Origin: Capitulum mitella
Lineage: Eukaryota > Arthropoda > Thecostraca > Pollicipedomorpha > Pollicipedidae
Reading direction: 5' to 3'
DNA: 64,000 nucleotides
NCBI GenBank assembly: GCA_030062745.1
Contig: CP099839.1
Span: forward strand, 9,918,118 to 9,982,117
The notes beneath the pieces are model-generated. The model saw only the letters and a list, made by a program, of their open reading frames with translations, made no database searches and was not told the origin of the DNA. This document shows, in pieces, positions 11,463 through 23,299 of the stretch. Positions within the stretch are counted from its first letter, which is position 1, and the number at the start of each line of letters is the position of its first letter. The position numbers and the translations under genes are program-made.

Positions 11463-12054
11463 ATCGCAGGGTCGGCTAAATCATTCTCAAAACAAAATAT
11501 GGGTTTAATTATTCTCCCACGCCTCGGACCTGAGAGAGAAACTGGTATCACTGTCATCCCAGAGGTTAGCTGAACTTTGTGTTCTATGCTTTACACACAG
11601 GTTCTTGGGCAGCGGGAAGCCATTTCGATTGCAACCGTCCTCCGTCCGAGCAGTGTAGCACGCAAGCACAGTGTTGACGGGACGGGCTGCTGTACAAGCG
11701 TGCACGGCACTGTCCAGAACCGAGGATGGGAAGAGACGTTGCTGCTCAAAAGCGCACACGCTGCAAAACCGGCAATCGAATGGCATTATCTTGCCGAGAT
11801 GGCAGAGTTTCTAACCCACCCTGAAGCGCCGAATCCTGGCTCATACCTCCAACTGGATTGGTGCAACTTGGTTTGTCACCGGCATGTGAATGATGTTGAC
11901 AGCTTTTACTGTTGGTGCACTCTTATCCATGTACCAAAAAAAACGAGGGGATTTACCACCACTTTTCTTCAGAACAACCCCCAACCGCAGAAACAAATAA
12001 GTACAAATACCTGAAAACCACACTAAACCCACAACATGTAACAACCACCAAACT
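11463..12054. other. No gene recognised; one unidentified 145-codon frame
   Basis: A + frame at 11577-12014 is open but its text resembles no family I know, and it lacks splice context. It may be a chance frame. Nothing else supported. Confidence 0.4.
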
Positions 12055-14949
12055 CGAAAAAATTAACAAAGTATACCTTAACAAAGGATAGTGTTCAGCT
12101 CAGCTTGACACTGGGAGACCTTTGAGATGCTACCAAACCGCATTTATGGGGATGTGACCTTTGGCGAGAAATTCGCACCCTCTCCGGTCGGTGAGAATAT
12201 CAGTGCATCCGCGAAGTTTCACTGTCAGACCATATGTTTTCGACAAGGGCACCTATGCACTAAATATGAAACAAATTATTGTAGGACTCGCCAAATGCCG
12301 ATCCTAGCCCTCAATGCAAAAGCCTATAAGAAATAAAGCAAAAGGAGGAAAATCGAATTCTTATGCATATTGCTCGAAAAGCCGAAAAATATCAGTCATC
12401 AAAAGGCAGTTTTGAGCTCAGCTTGCAACAGAGAGTCCTCTGAGATGCCACTTGACCGCATTTAGTCAAATGTGACTTTTGGTGAGAACCTTTGATGCCT
12501 CTGCTCGGCGAGAACATAACTGTACACGGAAAATTCGACTGCCAAGCCATGCGTCTTCGATATGCGTATCCATACACCAAAAAGTCGTACTGGCTGGCTA
12601 AATGCCGACGGTTGCTATCGACGTATGCTAAAGCCCGTGCCAAATATGGCATTACGTGGAAAATCAAATCCGTAAGTATCGAAAAGAATAACGAAAAGCT
12701 GTCTAAACAGCTGAAAGGGAATAAACCAATAAAACTTGGTTCTGAGCTCAACTTCACATCGAGAGTCGATTGAAATGTCCATTGACCGCATTTAGTCGGA
12801 TCTGAATTTTGGTCAGAATTTTTGACCCATTCTATTCGGTGACAGCATCAATACACCCGAGAACTTTGACTTCCAGGCGATGTTCAATTAGGATCAAACA
12901 AAAAAATTAAATAAAAATAAAACAAAACAAAAACAGAAAGAAAAATCGTAGGGCCCGGCCAAATACCTACAGCTGCCCAAGGTTAAAGCCCATTGGAAAT
13001 GAAGCATTATGAGGAAAATGGAACCTATATGCATGCTAATCAAAAAGTTGAAAGATGTAAATGAACAAAGGGTGGTTTTGAGCTCAGCTTTACACGGGGA
13101 TTCGTTTGAGATGCTACGTGGCCACATTTATTCGGATCTGAATTTTGGTAAGAACTTCTGACCCCTCTGATCTGTGAAAATATCAGTGCACTCGGAAATT
13201 TTAATCCCAAATCAAGTGTCTTGCGATGCCAGCCAAATACCGGCCATTGCTCCCAACGTATGGGAAATAAAGCAATAAAACCTAATATCATAGCCTAATA
13301 CAGCCGAATTTCAACAAAGCAATAAAGCCTACGGGAAATGTAGCATCATGACGAAAACTAAATCCACACCCTTATCACTCGAAACGTTAAGAAAGACATA
13401 GAGTAACAAAACGTAGCCTTCAGCTCAGGTTCACACGGGGAGTCGTTTGGTATGCCACTTGGCCACATGTAATTGGATCTGAATTCTGATGAGAGCTTCT
13501 GACGCCCTTTGGTAGGTGAGAATATCAATGCACATGGAAGATCTGACTGCCAGGCCATGTGTCTTGGATACAGGGACCCATACAACAAAAGCAATAAAAA
13601 TCGTAGGGGTCGGCCAAATACCGACCGTTGACCTCAATGCTAAAACCTATGGGAAATCAAGCATTAGGAGGAAAACCGAATTCATATTCATGTTGCTCAA
13701 AAAGTTGAAATGATGTAAATGAACAAAAGGTTGTTTTGACCTCAGCTTGACATAGGAAGTCCTTTGAAGTGCTGTTTGACTTTAATTACAGGAATCTGAG
13801 TTTTGGTGAGAAACTTTGAACGGTGAGAATATCAATGCAACGGGGAACTTTGACTGTCATGCCGTGTGTTTTCGATGTGAATATCCATACACCAAATACG
13901 CCAAAACTCGTAGGGCCGGCCGAAAACCGACCGTTGCCCTCAGTGCTAAAGCCCACGTGAAATAAAGCATTAGGAAGAAAACTGAATCCATATGTATGTT
14001 TCTCGAAAATTTCAAGACATAGCTGAACAAAAGGTATTTTTGCGCTCAGTTTCTCACGATGAATCCTTTCAGATGCTACTTAGCCACATGTAGTCGATAT
14101 GAATTTTGGTGAAAACTTCTGACCCCGTCTTATCCCTGAGAATATTAAAGCACCGGAGAAATTTGACTGTCAGGCCATGTATCTTCGATACAGGTACCCA
14201 TAACCAAAAATAACAAAAATGTTTGAGAACGGCCAAGTACCGAATGTTGCTCTCAATACTAAGGGTTACGGGAAATAAACCACTCTGAAAAGAGCTCATC
14301 CCACATTCATACTACTCAAAAACTTTAAAAGATATGTATTAAATGGATCAGTTTTAGGCTCAGCTTGACACAGGAAATCTTTTCAGGTGCTGCTTGACTG
14401 CATTTACAGCAATCTGGTTTCTGGTGAGAAACTCTCTGTGAGAAACCTCTCTGAATGATGAAAATATCAGCGCACCCAGGAAATTTGGCTGCCAGGTCAT
14501 TTGTTTGCGATGTGGGTAACCATGCACCAAAGGTTACAAAAAACTTTGGGGCCTGTCAAATACCGACCGTTGCCCACAATGTTTAAGTTGGAATGGAAAT
14601 ATGGAAGATAAATCATGAATGGAAATATGGGAAAGTGGAAATATGGAAAATAAGTCATTACGAAAAAAAACAAATCAACACCCATGTAACTCGAAAAGTT
14701 GAAAAGACATAAAGTAACAAAAGGTAGCTTGAAAATGAGCTCCACACGGGGAGCCGTTTAAGATGTTAATTGATCGCATTTACAAGAGTCTGAATTTTGG
14801 TGAAAAATCCCCACCCCTCTGAGCGGCGAAAATATCAATGCATTTGGAAAATTTGGCTATCAGGTCATGTGTCTTTAATGTGGAAACCCATGCACCAACA
14901 ACGGGGAAAATCTTAGTGGTCAGCCAAATGCCGACCGTTGCCCTCAGTG
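12055..14949 (-). repeat. Satellite family A, array 2 (about nine units of ~310-340 bp)
   Basis: The same landmarks as at 3.64-5.58 kb, here reverse-complemented: CCGACCGTTGCCCTCAATGC, GGGAAATAAAGCATTAGGAGG, CTCGAAAAGTTGAAA, TTTTGAGCTCAGCTTCACAC, ACTTCTGACCCCTCTGATC and ATCAATGCACCC. The CCGACCGTTG landmark recurs near 12298, 12606, 12970, 13243, 13622, 13928, 14240, 14567 and 14931. All short frames in this stretch are repeat by-products. The last unit is split by the TTAA element at 14950. Confidence 0.9.
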
Positions 14950-16153
14950 TTAACCTGCCCCCGACGACTGGTGGGGACGGCTGAACCCCCGGAGGTTTTC
15001 CAAGACTGCGAGAAAACGGACGTACGCACCGCCACAAAACTTCGTGTATCTCTTGCTTGATCTTTTTTTCTTTTTTTTTACACAGTTTTTTTTTAAAGTT
15101 TGTGTCAAACTTTTGACCTCACGTCAAGTCAGGTATGTGACCTAGTTCAGGTCATGCTGACCTACTGCTGCAACAAAGTTTATCGCCGAGTGACGTTTTC
15201 GGAACGCATGATATCGCAATAATACTTTCGGGGATTAGAGATCTTCGTAAATGAAGCAGATCTGCTATCTCAGATTTTACGGAATTTTCCGGGTCTTTGA
15301 CCCAATGCCAAGCTCATTTTCAGGGCACTTCGTTTTTTCGGAGGCTGAGGATTTTTTTTTAACATTTTCAGCGTGGGGTGATGCGAACATGTAGCTACCG
15401 TCAATGGGCGAAGCATCAATGACTTCCACCATTGACATGAGGTCAGATCACGAACGACTGTTCGGCGGTGAATTACTTAGAACGGGTACGAAATGGCAGT
15501 ACTGGCTTGCACAGCTGCAAATAATATAAGGATGTTTAAAAAGTTCCAAAAAAGAAATTTGGAAATAAGCAGGCTCTCGCGAATAAAGCTCCACCAATTG
15601 TGTACAATGATAACAAATGAGTTTTTCCCAAATTTAAGCATGAGAAATCATCACAAGAGCTATCGTGATAAATAAATATTGTATGGAAATGCTAATATCC
15701 CAAAATAAAGAAACGTTAAAATAAGTTCCCGTTAATTTCATATCGCGTTCGGCTGCGGCGCCCGCCGGCAGTCGGCCTGGAAATCGTCTTATTTTAACTC
15801 AGTGTTTCGGCATATATATTGAACAAATAAAAAAACAGACGTCTTTCAGCATCTGCGGACTTTTATTTGTTCGTTGGTGCCTTTACCTAGACTTTATCAT
15901 TCACAGCCCCAGAGATCCAGGCCGCTCTTTGGTTCCATGCAGTTGACTGTGAAGAAAAGTTATAAAGGACGGAAATGGCTGTTATATTGTCCAAAACTAA
16001 AAACGAGACCAATTTCGAACTCCACTTGCCACGAGCTTTCAAACGATGTGCTTATTTTTATCGTGCGACCAACCGTTTGTGAGTTAGAGGGGGTTGCCAA
16101 CCTCCGCAGTCGGGCATGATCGGCGCCGACTGCCAGTCGGGCGCGGGTCTATT
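14950..16153 (+). mobile_element. 1.2-kb TTAA element, family 1 (copy 2), nested in satellite A
   Basis: Begins TTAACCTGCCCCCGACG at 14950 and ends near GTCGGGCGCGGGTCTAT. The right target site no longer reads TTAA. Interior blocks match copy 1 (ACTGCGAGAAAACGG, CAAGAGCTATCGTGATAAATA, CAGTGTTTCGGCATATATATTG, GACCAACCGTTTGTGAGTTAG). Satellite-A sequence continues directly on both sides (CCGACCGTTGCCCTCAGTG before, GGAAATAAAGTATTAGGAGG after), so the element landed inside a satellite unit. The homologous place at the end of the right arm of the inverted repeat lacks this family. Confidence 0.78.
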
Positions 16154-16560
16154 GGAAATAAAGTATTAGGAGGAAAACCGGATTTATATGCATACTGCTC
16201 GAAAAGCCTAAAAGATATAAATGAACAAAGGGTGGTTTTGAGCTCAGTTTCACACGGTGAGTGTTTTGAGATGTCACTTGGCCACGTTTAGTTGGATCTG
16301 AATTTTTGTGGGAAATTCGGACTCCCCGTGATCGATGAGAATATCAGTTCACCTGGGAAAGTTGACTGCCAGGCGATGTATATCCGATACGGGTAACCAT
16401 ACATTGCCAATGACGAAAATCGTAGGTACCGGCCAAATGCCTACCGTTGCCCTCAACGCTGAACCATATGGGAAAGCATTAGGATAAAAACCGAATCCAT
16501 GTGCATTTTACTCGAAAAGTTGAGGAGATATAGACTAACGAAGGGTATTTTTAGGCGTGT
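16154..16560 (-). repeat. Satellite family A, outer end of left arm
   Basis: About 1.3 satellite-A units in minus orientation. The reverse complement matches 31441-31861, including TTCGTTAGTCTATATCTCCT and GGTATTTGGCCAG, so these units belong to the inverted duplication. Confidence 0.85.
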
Positions 16561-17190
16561 CTGACACAGAGAGTTATTTTGGACGTATGATACATCCCAT
16601 TTGATTCATATTTGTGAATCCACGTTGTTCATAGACATTTGGCTCTCAAAGCCAAAGTATTGGTTGCGCCGAGCATTGGAGCCTACCACTGTGTTCAGCC
16701 GGTCGAGATGTATGATTTATTACGTTTTGGGCGCTTTTGAACGAGCCGCTTTTATTGGCTGAACGTGAACTGAAAAGTAATTTTCCTCTCATTCAAAAAA
16801 TGACATAGTTATCAAAAAGGCGTTTTTGAACTGGGCTGGCAGAAACGGTTCGTTTGAATATATGACAACCCTTATTTGGTGAATATTTGGAATCCATGTT
16901 GGTAATTGACTAATTAGAGCTCGGGGACAGACTACCTAGGTGCACCGAGGACTGGATGGCATCATCGTGTTTATCTCGTCGAGATGCATGATATAGTGTA
17001 CTTTGGGTGTTTTTGAACGGGACGCCTTAATGGGATCACCGTTGGCTGTCTTGACAGACGTATGAAACTGGAATATTCGGCGGATATTCAGATGCAGAAA
17101 GTGCCAGTCAAAATGTGCCGAAAATTCGAAACTTGAAATCAACATTCGAACGCTTGCCAAATCTGAACATCGGCCAAATATTTGAATAAT
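16561..17190 (-). repeat. Satellite C, two units (left arm)
   Basis: Two diverged units of about 265-300 bp share CGAGATG(C/T)ATGAT, TGGGCG/TGGGTG-TTTTTGAACG, TTTGGTGAATATTTGGAATCC and ATGTTGGTAATTGACTAATTAG. They are the counterpart of 30850-31440 in the right arm. Part of the unit (GGGCTGGCAGAAACG, AAAAAGGCGTTTTTGAACTGGG) recalls satellite A's GAGCTCAAAACTACC block, suggesting common descent. Confidence 0.7.
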
Positions 17191-17199
17191 CCAGATCTG

Positions 17200-17850
17200 A
17201 ATTCCCAGCTCTTGTGAATTCCGTCAGGAACAGCCTCAAGGCAGCGATGTCTGCGGGAGAATTGGGCGACCGCACGCTCGCGAGGTTCCTGATCGTCTAC
17301 CGGTCTTACCCGTGCAACTCAACTGATCGCAGCCGGACGGAGAGGCTGTCGGAGCAAAACGTTAGGACCCGCCTGGATCTGCTGGTTCCGAGTGCCGACG
17401 CCATTGTTCAGAACCGCCTGCAACGTCAGTGGGAGTCAGTCGGGGAGTTTCGCCTGGGGAGTCCGTCTGGGCCCGGAACTACTCCGGCGCACTGAAGCGG
17501 GTGTGCAAAGTCATGATAGCGAAACCTGGTCCACTTTTGCACGAAGTGAACATCGTTGGAATCATCTGGCCCCGGCATGTCGACCGGCTGCTGTCCGCTG
17601 AGGGTCCCGGGGACGATGGCCGGCGAGGCGCGTCCCTCGGATCGACCCGCGCCTGAACCGCGGGAGCCGCCCGCTGCCGTGGCGGAGCTGCCGCGCCAGG
17701 CCAGCGGTCCCACGGGACGCGCGCCGCAAGCGCCGGAGGGAGGGACGTCTGTCGTCGAGGCTGACACGACACGGCCGGTCGACGGCTCGAGTCGGTCGCC
17801 AAGGCCGTTTGCAGGAATAGCTAGAGGAGCCGGGACTTGTGGTGTCTAGG
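17200..17850 (+). mobile_element. Fossil Gypsy LTR retrotransposon, 3' end of pol (left arm)
   Basis: Plus-strand frames contain text typical of the region after the integrase core of Gypsy/Metaviridae elements: LARFLIVYRSYPCNSTDRS, then RTRLDLLVPS, and further on a WPRHVDRLL motif like the usual WKRHVDQLL near the pol end, followed by a Pro/Glu-rich tail. The piece is broken and has neither LTR nor reverse transcriptase here. It lies on the opposite strand to the transporter, downstream of its poly(A) signal. Because the right arm carries a related piece, the insertion is older than the duplication. Confidence 0.75.
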
Positions 17851-18127
17851 CATGTGCTACGGTCATTGTGCGACGGACACCCCAGTCAGGACGGGACAGA
17901 TAGATCAGCCTGTAGCCTGTAGTGCCAGTTATGCCTCAAAACTCAACTTTCGGCAGTTCGAAGCGATTTCTTACGGTTTTCCCGCCAGTCCTTTCGGATG
18001 TGTCCTCTTCACCTTTGTTGTGTGACGTCACTAGTAGATGCAGGTCAGTGAACATTTGCTTTCTTGTTCCGCGCAGGCACGTCTTGCACGATATCGACGG
18101 TTGAATACAGAATATGGTAATAATTAA

Positions 18128-18133
18128 TTTATT
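18128..18133 (-). promoter_or_regulatory. AATAAA poly(A) signal, left transporter copy
   Basis: Reverse complement of TTTATT, about 385 bases after the left copy's stop. The surrounding text TACCAATAAATTAATTATTA is identical in the right arm at 30081-30100, which supports it as the shared 3' processing signal. Confidence 0.55.
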
Positions 18134-18517
18134 GGTATTAAATGGTATTAATCATTCCTTCATGCTCTGGACACCAGCTTTCCCACTTGCTGTACGAACA
18201 TACTAGGTACCTTTTAGTGCGGAAGCGAAGTTGGGGCCGTCGGTTACGGTCTTGCTTGACGTCCAACGTACCCCAGTTGCGTGGAACAATGCAGCCATGC
18301 CGATACAAACGGCGTCCCCCCCCCCGCCCGCTATGACGCTAACGTTACAGGGCGCAGGGTGCCGAGTCCCCGACACAAGCTAGGCGCTATTGAATATAAC
18401 AAGAACAGCCTGGGCTCAATGTGAATCCGTCAAACCCATTCGACTAGGTTGGGTCGTGCTGTCACCGCCCACAGTGTTGTCGACGTCGATGCACGCCTGT
18501 CGTTGCTGACGCGGCGA

Positions 18518-20282
18518 TCAGGGCCGGGCGCCGGTGCCGGACTGCCGCCGCCAGGAGCGCAGCCGGACCTGGCCGACCGTGTCCGGCAACGGGCGGCCGA
18601 CCGTCTCCGGAAGAACGAGCAGTGTCAGCAGGCCGGCTGACACGGCCACAACGCCGAACGTGACACTCGGTGCCGTCCAGTGCACGGCGCCCAGACCGTA
18701 CGCCACGTGCGCGCTCACCGCGCCGCCCACGCCCTCCGCCATGCTTGACATACCCAGAGCGGCGTTGCGCACTTCGGTCGGCATGTACTCCTCGACAAAG
18801 ACGTAGATGACGCCGAACGCGGCGCCGATGGCCAGTTTGCCCACCAAGCCAAGCAGGAGGACGGGCCAGCCAGGCGGCACGGCTAGCACCAGCAAGATGG
18901 CGAGCGCTGTGAACAGGTAGCTGCCCGCCATTACACATCTCCGGCCGAACCGGTCCATCAACGGCACAACAAGTAGCGTGGGCACCTCGACGAGGCCCGA
19001 CAGGCACGTGGCCAGGTAGGCGTCAGACGCAAGCTGCGCCGCGTCGAAGGCGATACCGTAGTATACGAAGGCAATGGCCACCCATAGCCAGATGGTGGTC
19101 AGCGAAATGACGGCCATGCGTTGCGAGCCGAACAGGAGACGCACCTCCCGGCAGCAGCCGGAGGCCGGCGGCGGCTGCGCCAGCTGCTGCAGCCGCGCCT
19201 CCACGTCGTCCGGCAGGCGGCGCCCGTTGACGGCGGCGATGCGTCGGAGTACCGCCAGCGCGTCCCTCCACCGGCCGCGCTCGGCCAGCCATCGCGGCGA
19301 CTCGGGCTGCCACCAGACGACCGGCAGCAGCGGCAGCGCGCTGGCCACCACCGCCAGCTGCAGCTGCCACCAGCGCGGCAGCAGCCAGGCAGCCAGTGAT
19401 GCCACCATGATGCCGACCGCCCATGGCAGCACCCAGAAACATGCCTGCCGCCGACCGCCACCGCTCGCCCACCATCTCCATGCAGAGTGTGAAGAGGCAG
19501 ATGTAGATGCCGATTTGGCTGAGCCCGGACAAAGCCGTGCCCGCCACAAAGAGGCCCAGATTCGGCGCGGCCGCCAACAGCGCCGACGACATCACGAAGA
19601 GCAAAACGGTGCCGGTACCGACGCGCGCGCGCCCGTACCGATCGCCAAGCGGGCCGAACAGCATCGCGCCGGCCAGGCCCGCCAGCATGTGCACGCTGAA
19701 CATCATGGAGCGCAGCACGGCGCGCTCGCAGACCAGGTCGAAGTCGGAGACGACCGTGGAGGCGTGCTCGGTCCGTGCATACGCCCACTCAACGCACGAG
19801 CCGGACGTCTGGTTGGGACTCACGTGGCAGCGCGCCGGCTCGCAGCCGGCGTCGCCGACGACACAGACGAGCGTCCGGTTGTTGTCCTCGCGCACACACC
19901 AGTGCTCGGGCTCGGCCATTTTGAAGACGAGCGTGAACGTGCTGATGCCGTTGTTGAAAGCGGCCAGGGAGGTGGCCAGCACGAGCAGCACTTGGAACCG
20001 GCCGCCGCCGCCGACCGTCTCCAGCAGGTCGTCGAAAGTCTGCTCGCTCGTCGGACGCGGGTTGGTGTCGGCTGGGTTCGCGTTTAGTCGGCCTGCGTCG
20101 CTTTTGTCTTCCGCGGTAGGTGTCCCGCGGACCTCACCGTTCAGAATCCTGTCGTTCTGATCTTCCGTTTGGTCGTTCTGCCCGGTATTGGCGTCCGTAA
20201 GGTGGCCTGAACCATGGTTGACGACTCCTGGGTCTCCTGCTCCCTTTCGTTCTGTCAGAATGTAGGTCTCCGCAGAAGCCAT
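18518..20282 (-). pseudogene. SLC22-like organic ion transporter, frameshifted copy
   Basis: Reads from ATG at 20282 (MASAETYILTERKGAGD) in the same order as the intact copy at 27937-29760. It shares the SLC22 features: the extracellular Cys-rich loop after TM1, FDLVCER, the GPLGDRYGRAR motif A, and the canonical PESPRWL (the intact copy has PESSRWL). An extra T near 19438-19440, in the codons for Met281-Phe282 (GCATGTTTCTGG versus GCATGTTCTGG), shifts the frame at the start of TM5. The upstream frame then runs on as unrelated text to 19023. The correct frame continues from that point to a TGA ending at 18518, giving a shorter C-terminus (GTGARP) than the right copy. The N-terminal 65 residues differ far more from the right copy than the membrane core does. 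Sequence upstream of about 20487 is unrelated to that of the intact copy, so the promoter is probably lost too. A sequencing error at one base cannot be excluded. Confidence 0.85.
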
Positions 20283-20487
20283 ATTCGCCCTGGCTGACGG
20301 CAGGATGACTGTCCACCTGGCTTCGTGTTAGCCGCTTTCTCTGGAACTGGAAGTGCACTCGTTGGTCCACTTTGACGAACCGGCCGCACAGTTTACTACA
20401 AGTGGGCAGGGTTTGACGGGTCCAGATATCCTGTGTTACTATTTCCTCAAAACTGGGCATTCACATCACGCGACCAGTGATGTTGGA

Positions 20488-20654
20488 GGCATGTAACAAA
20501 ATTATTTTGGTAACTCAGAAATTTTTTGGTCCTAAAGTAGCTTAAAGCAACATCCATATAACTGTCCAATTTATCAGCCATTCAAGACAGAGTGCAGCGT
20601 CCTTGAGAAAGGCGTCTCTTAAGCCCAAGGTCTTTTCACTTTCACCTATGGAAG
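20488..20654. other. Unique spacer next to the left arm
   Basis: AT-rich sequence after the end of homology with the right arm. No gene or repeat is recognised. Confidence 0.5.
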
Positions 20655-21142
20655 TGTTATGCTACATAACGTGCTTTATCAGTAATGGGACGCGATGCTT
20701 CCCGTGAAAAAGTCAGTGTAAGCGACAAACAACGTAGATTAGAATCTGAGCTTCTTGGAATCGCTTTGCAATGTCTCCAACTCTGGTAGGTCTAGAATTC
20801 CCTATGCCACTAGTTTACGCCCCTCGGTTGATAACGTTACCGCTTCCCATTCGTTGACATCACGTCATTTTTGTACCTCTTGGCCCGGATCATTTCCGTT
20901 TGTAGGAAGTATAAATAACGCAGCGCTCGTCGTCACAAACGCTTTTGTGATTTTAAACGCATAGTGAAAGAGTCTCTGGATAGTGTTGGTGCCGGTGTAG
21001 GTGTTTAGTGAATAACTGAAGTGAATGGAAGTTGGACTTAGAAGATTTTCTCTTTGGTTGTCTCGCGAGAAAGATTGGCACGAGCGAGGTCGACTCTCCA
21101 GGCCAGTTGAACTATCACGCAGGCAGCTAGAAATCTGTTACA
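20655..21142 (+). mobile_element. LTR of a retrotransposon (fossil)
   Basis: A 488-bp stretch begins TGTTATGCTACATAACG and ends CTGTTACA. A TATAAATA box at 20910-20917 lies in the middle, where LTR promoters sit. Three bases after the end comes TGGTGCCGCGTGAACCGG (21146-21163), shaped like a tRNA primer-binding site. Wording and spacing recall BEL/Pao or Gypsy elements, with BEL/Pao slightly preferred. No second LTR and no recognisable pol is present in the window, so the element is broken or solo-like. Confidence 0.55.
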
Positions 21143-21145
21143 TAT

Positions 21146-21163
21146 TGGTGCCGCGTGAACCGG
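21146..21163 (+). other. Putative tRNA primer-binding site
   Basis: TGGTGCCGCGTGAACCGG starts with the TGG expected opposite a tRNA CCA end and sits directly after the putative LTR. The matching tRNA was not identified. Confidence 0.45.
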
Positions 21164-23290
21164 ATCTACATTCAAGAGAGAAAGCTTTGACTACGTTGTC
21201 GTCCAAGTTATCCGAATCCTTTACCTTGTGGTTTTGATTCGTTTTCTGTTGAAACCTCGTGTAAAAACACGAGGTGACGTGACCCTTCCTTTGGCACCTG
21301 CCGAAGGCAACCCATTTCTCAAACAACGTAAAGGTATATTCAAAAGATTAGAATGCGAGGTGTTGGATATTATTGGCAAGCCCGATGACAAAAATGACTT
21401 GGAATACTAACACAAATGTTGTGCTGAATTAGTTTAAAATAGGGAAAACTATCATATAGCTCAGAAAGCTCTTAGTTCGTGTAATGTTGTATTGGTTACG
21501 CCCGTATGCTGTAGATAATGTACATAATTTGGTTGGTAGATAGTAGTAGTTTTGGCCAATACCATGGTGGACGTATTTTATCGAAAGATCTGCGAATTAA
21601 CAGTGAGATAACGAGGTTAATGTGAACTGCTGTGCAGATGCAAATGCAAACAGAAATGAAAAAGTCTGTAGAAAGTCAAATGATGATGACGGTGATGATT
21701 ACAGCGTGGAAGAAGCCGATTCAGCCCCTATAGATACGTGTCCCTATGTGTAGAGGTACTGGAACGTGGGCCTGTGTTGACCACTGTCCGCAAGTGCAAG
21801 CCGAGGTGGAAAATGCTGGAGACGTCGATGACGAGAGAACAACAAAGTAGGCTGTCTCAGTTGATTTAGATAAAATGATGTTCCTGCCTGCGCGCAGGGA
21901 AAATGAATAGCCAGTGTTCGGTCACCGCCTGTGAGTAGCGAAGCAAAACAAATTGTACGCATGCCTCGTATGGCATGCTGACTCAGTTGTCCTTGTCCTA
22001 AATAGGCACAGTTCTGCTTCATATCGAAACTCTTACCTTACTGATGTGTTATAAAACTTTGAAGCGCTGTCGCGTCACTATATCTACTTCAGTTTTCCTA
22101 TGCTTTGCCCATTCGCACTGGCCCTGGCGGTAAACACGCTCTGTGCCGTAGCCACAGGGGTTATGATAGCGTTAGCGCTCATCACGAGTTCTACCAGGCA
22201 ACTGTGTCCGGCACCGAGCCTGCCTGCACCCTGTCCTGGACTCCCAGCCAGCCGAAACCTGCCGGCCACGCCAAGGCAGCACCGGCCGCCATACCACCAG
22301 TGATAAAAAATGCTGCTGCCAGCACAGCCCGGCTCGAACAACGGACTTACCGGCCGTCCCGCCAACACCGGGCCAACGCCGCCGCTCAGAGACTGGTGTT
22401 CCCTCAGTCCAACAGTCACCGAACCGTTAAGGTGATGCCGCAGCCGTATCAGCATTGTCATCAGTGCAAATGAAAAGCGCCAACCTGAAATTCACAGACT
22501 TTCGACGGCTGCCGCGGGTAAACGATTTTGCTACCGGCAGACGATTTTGCCTCGTCAAATAGGGCACGCGCCGTCCTCGAATGCACCTGCTGCAGCCCAC
22601 CGCCGTCAGTTCGATGCTCACGCGGCTCGTCAGAACCTTGCTGTACTGCCAGCCGCCGCTGCACTTGGCAGCCTCTGCTGCATCCTGACAGCTGCAGTCT
22701 GTCAGCCCAGTCTTGTCAGCTACTGCTGCCCTGTCAGTCAGTCAGCTCGCAGCCGATGCTGCATTGTCGCCGTGACCTCATCTGTCAGTCGCTGACTGGT
22801 CTATCACCGGCCGGCTCGAACGTCACCGCATCCCCTGCATTGGAAAGGCCCAGTCCTCAGTCTGTTGGCTGCTGGCCAACCCTGGCACTACCGGCTTATG
22901 GAACCGGCCGCCGGTCTAAACGTCCCCGTGTCGTCACAACAATGACTCTGCCGATCTGGCCGCAGGACAGCACGCAGTCCAGCGACCGCCGCATTCACGC
23001 TTGTCGGACCAGCGTACAGTCAAAGCACGCACCAGCTTACTAAATTCAAAGATGACTGACTGATGCAAACGAGTGGTTTGGGTGAAACCGCGGCAGGGTG
23101 TATCATGATTTGTCATGTTCTACTACGCGATACACCGCGTGCATTTCTATGTGTGTCATTTTATATGTGTAAGCGCCAGTTCATTGTTTTCAAGTGTATT
23201 GAACGCAAACGGTCATAGACCCGGGCGGACAGGAAGAAAATTTTAAATATAATTAAAAGTGTCATCAGAAGGACCTCGCACCCTGATGTA
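21164..23290. other. No gene recognised; GC-rich low-complexity block at 22.1-22.9 kb
   Basis: 21164-22080 has short frames only. A small + frame at 21228-21410 directly follows the LTR and could be a leftover of the retrotransposon interior, but this is weak. At 22180-22900 the sequence is rich in CTGCCAGC, CTGTCAGTCAG and GCCGGCC words and has frames open on several strands, as expected for low-complexity GC sequence. Confidence 0.45.
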
Positions 23291-23299
23291 ACAGCGCAA

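Larger units (their letters stand above)
16154..20487 (-). repeat. Left arm of a large inverted duplication
   Basis: The whole stretch aligns by eye, reverse-complemented, with 27725-31861. In order from the inner end: the region upstream of the transporter start, the transporter frame, its 3' flank with AATAAA, the Gypsy pol tail, two satellite-C units and satellite A. Identity is very high in the transporter core (about 98% in lines compared by eye), lower in the 3' flank (about 95%) and the 5' flank (about 90%), and lowest in the outer satellites. The spacer between the arms is about 7.2 kb. The arms differ by several indels. Confidence 0.92.

Noticed and set aside
12055-14949. Series of 65-121-codon frames on both strands
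   Set aside because: All fall inside satellite-A units and repeat with their period.
17200-17850. Host gene suggested by several overlapping + frames
   Set aside because: The text matches the tail of Gypsy pol, so it is treated as a retrotransposon fossil.
19074-20087. 337-codon frame antisense to the left transporter copy (and similar long antisense frames at 27954-28712 and 28132-28704)
   Set aside because: GC-rich coding sequence leaves long open frames on the opposite strand. The text is Arg/Ala/Gln-rich with no domain, and the sense frame has clear SLC22 motifs.
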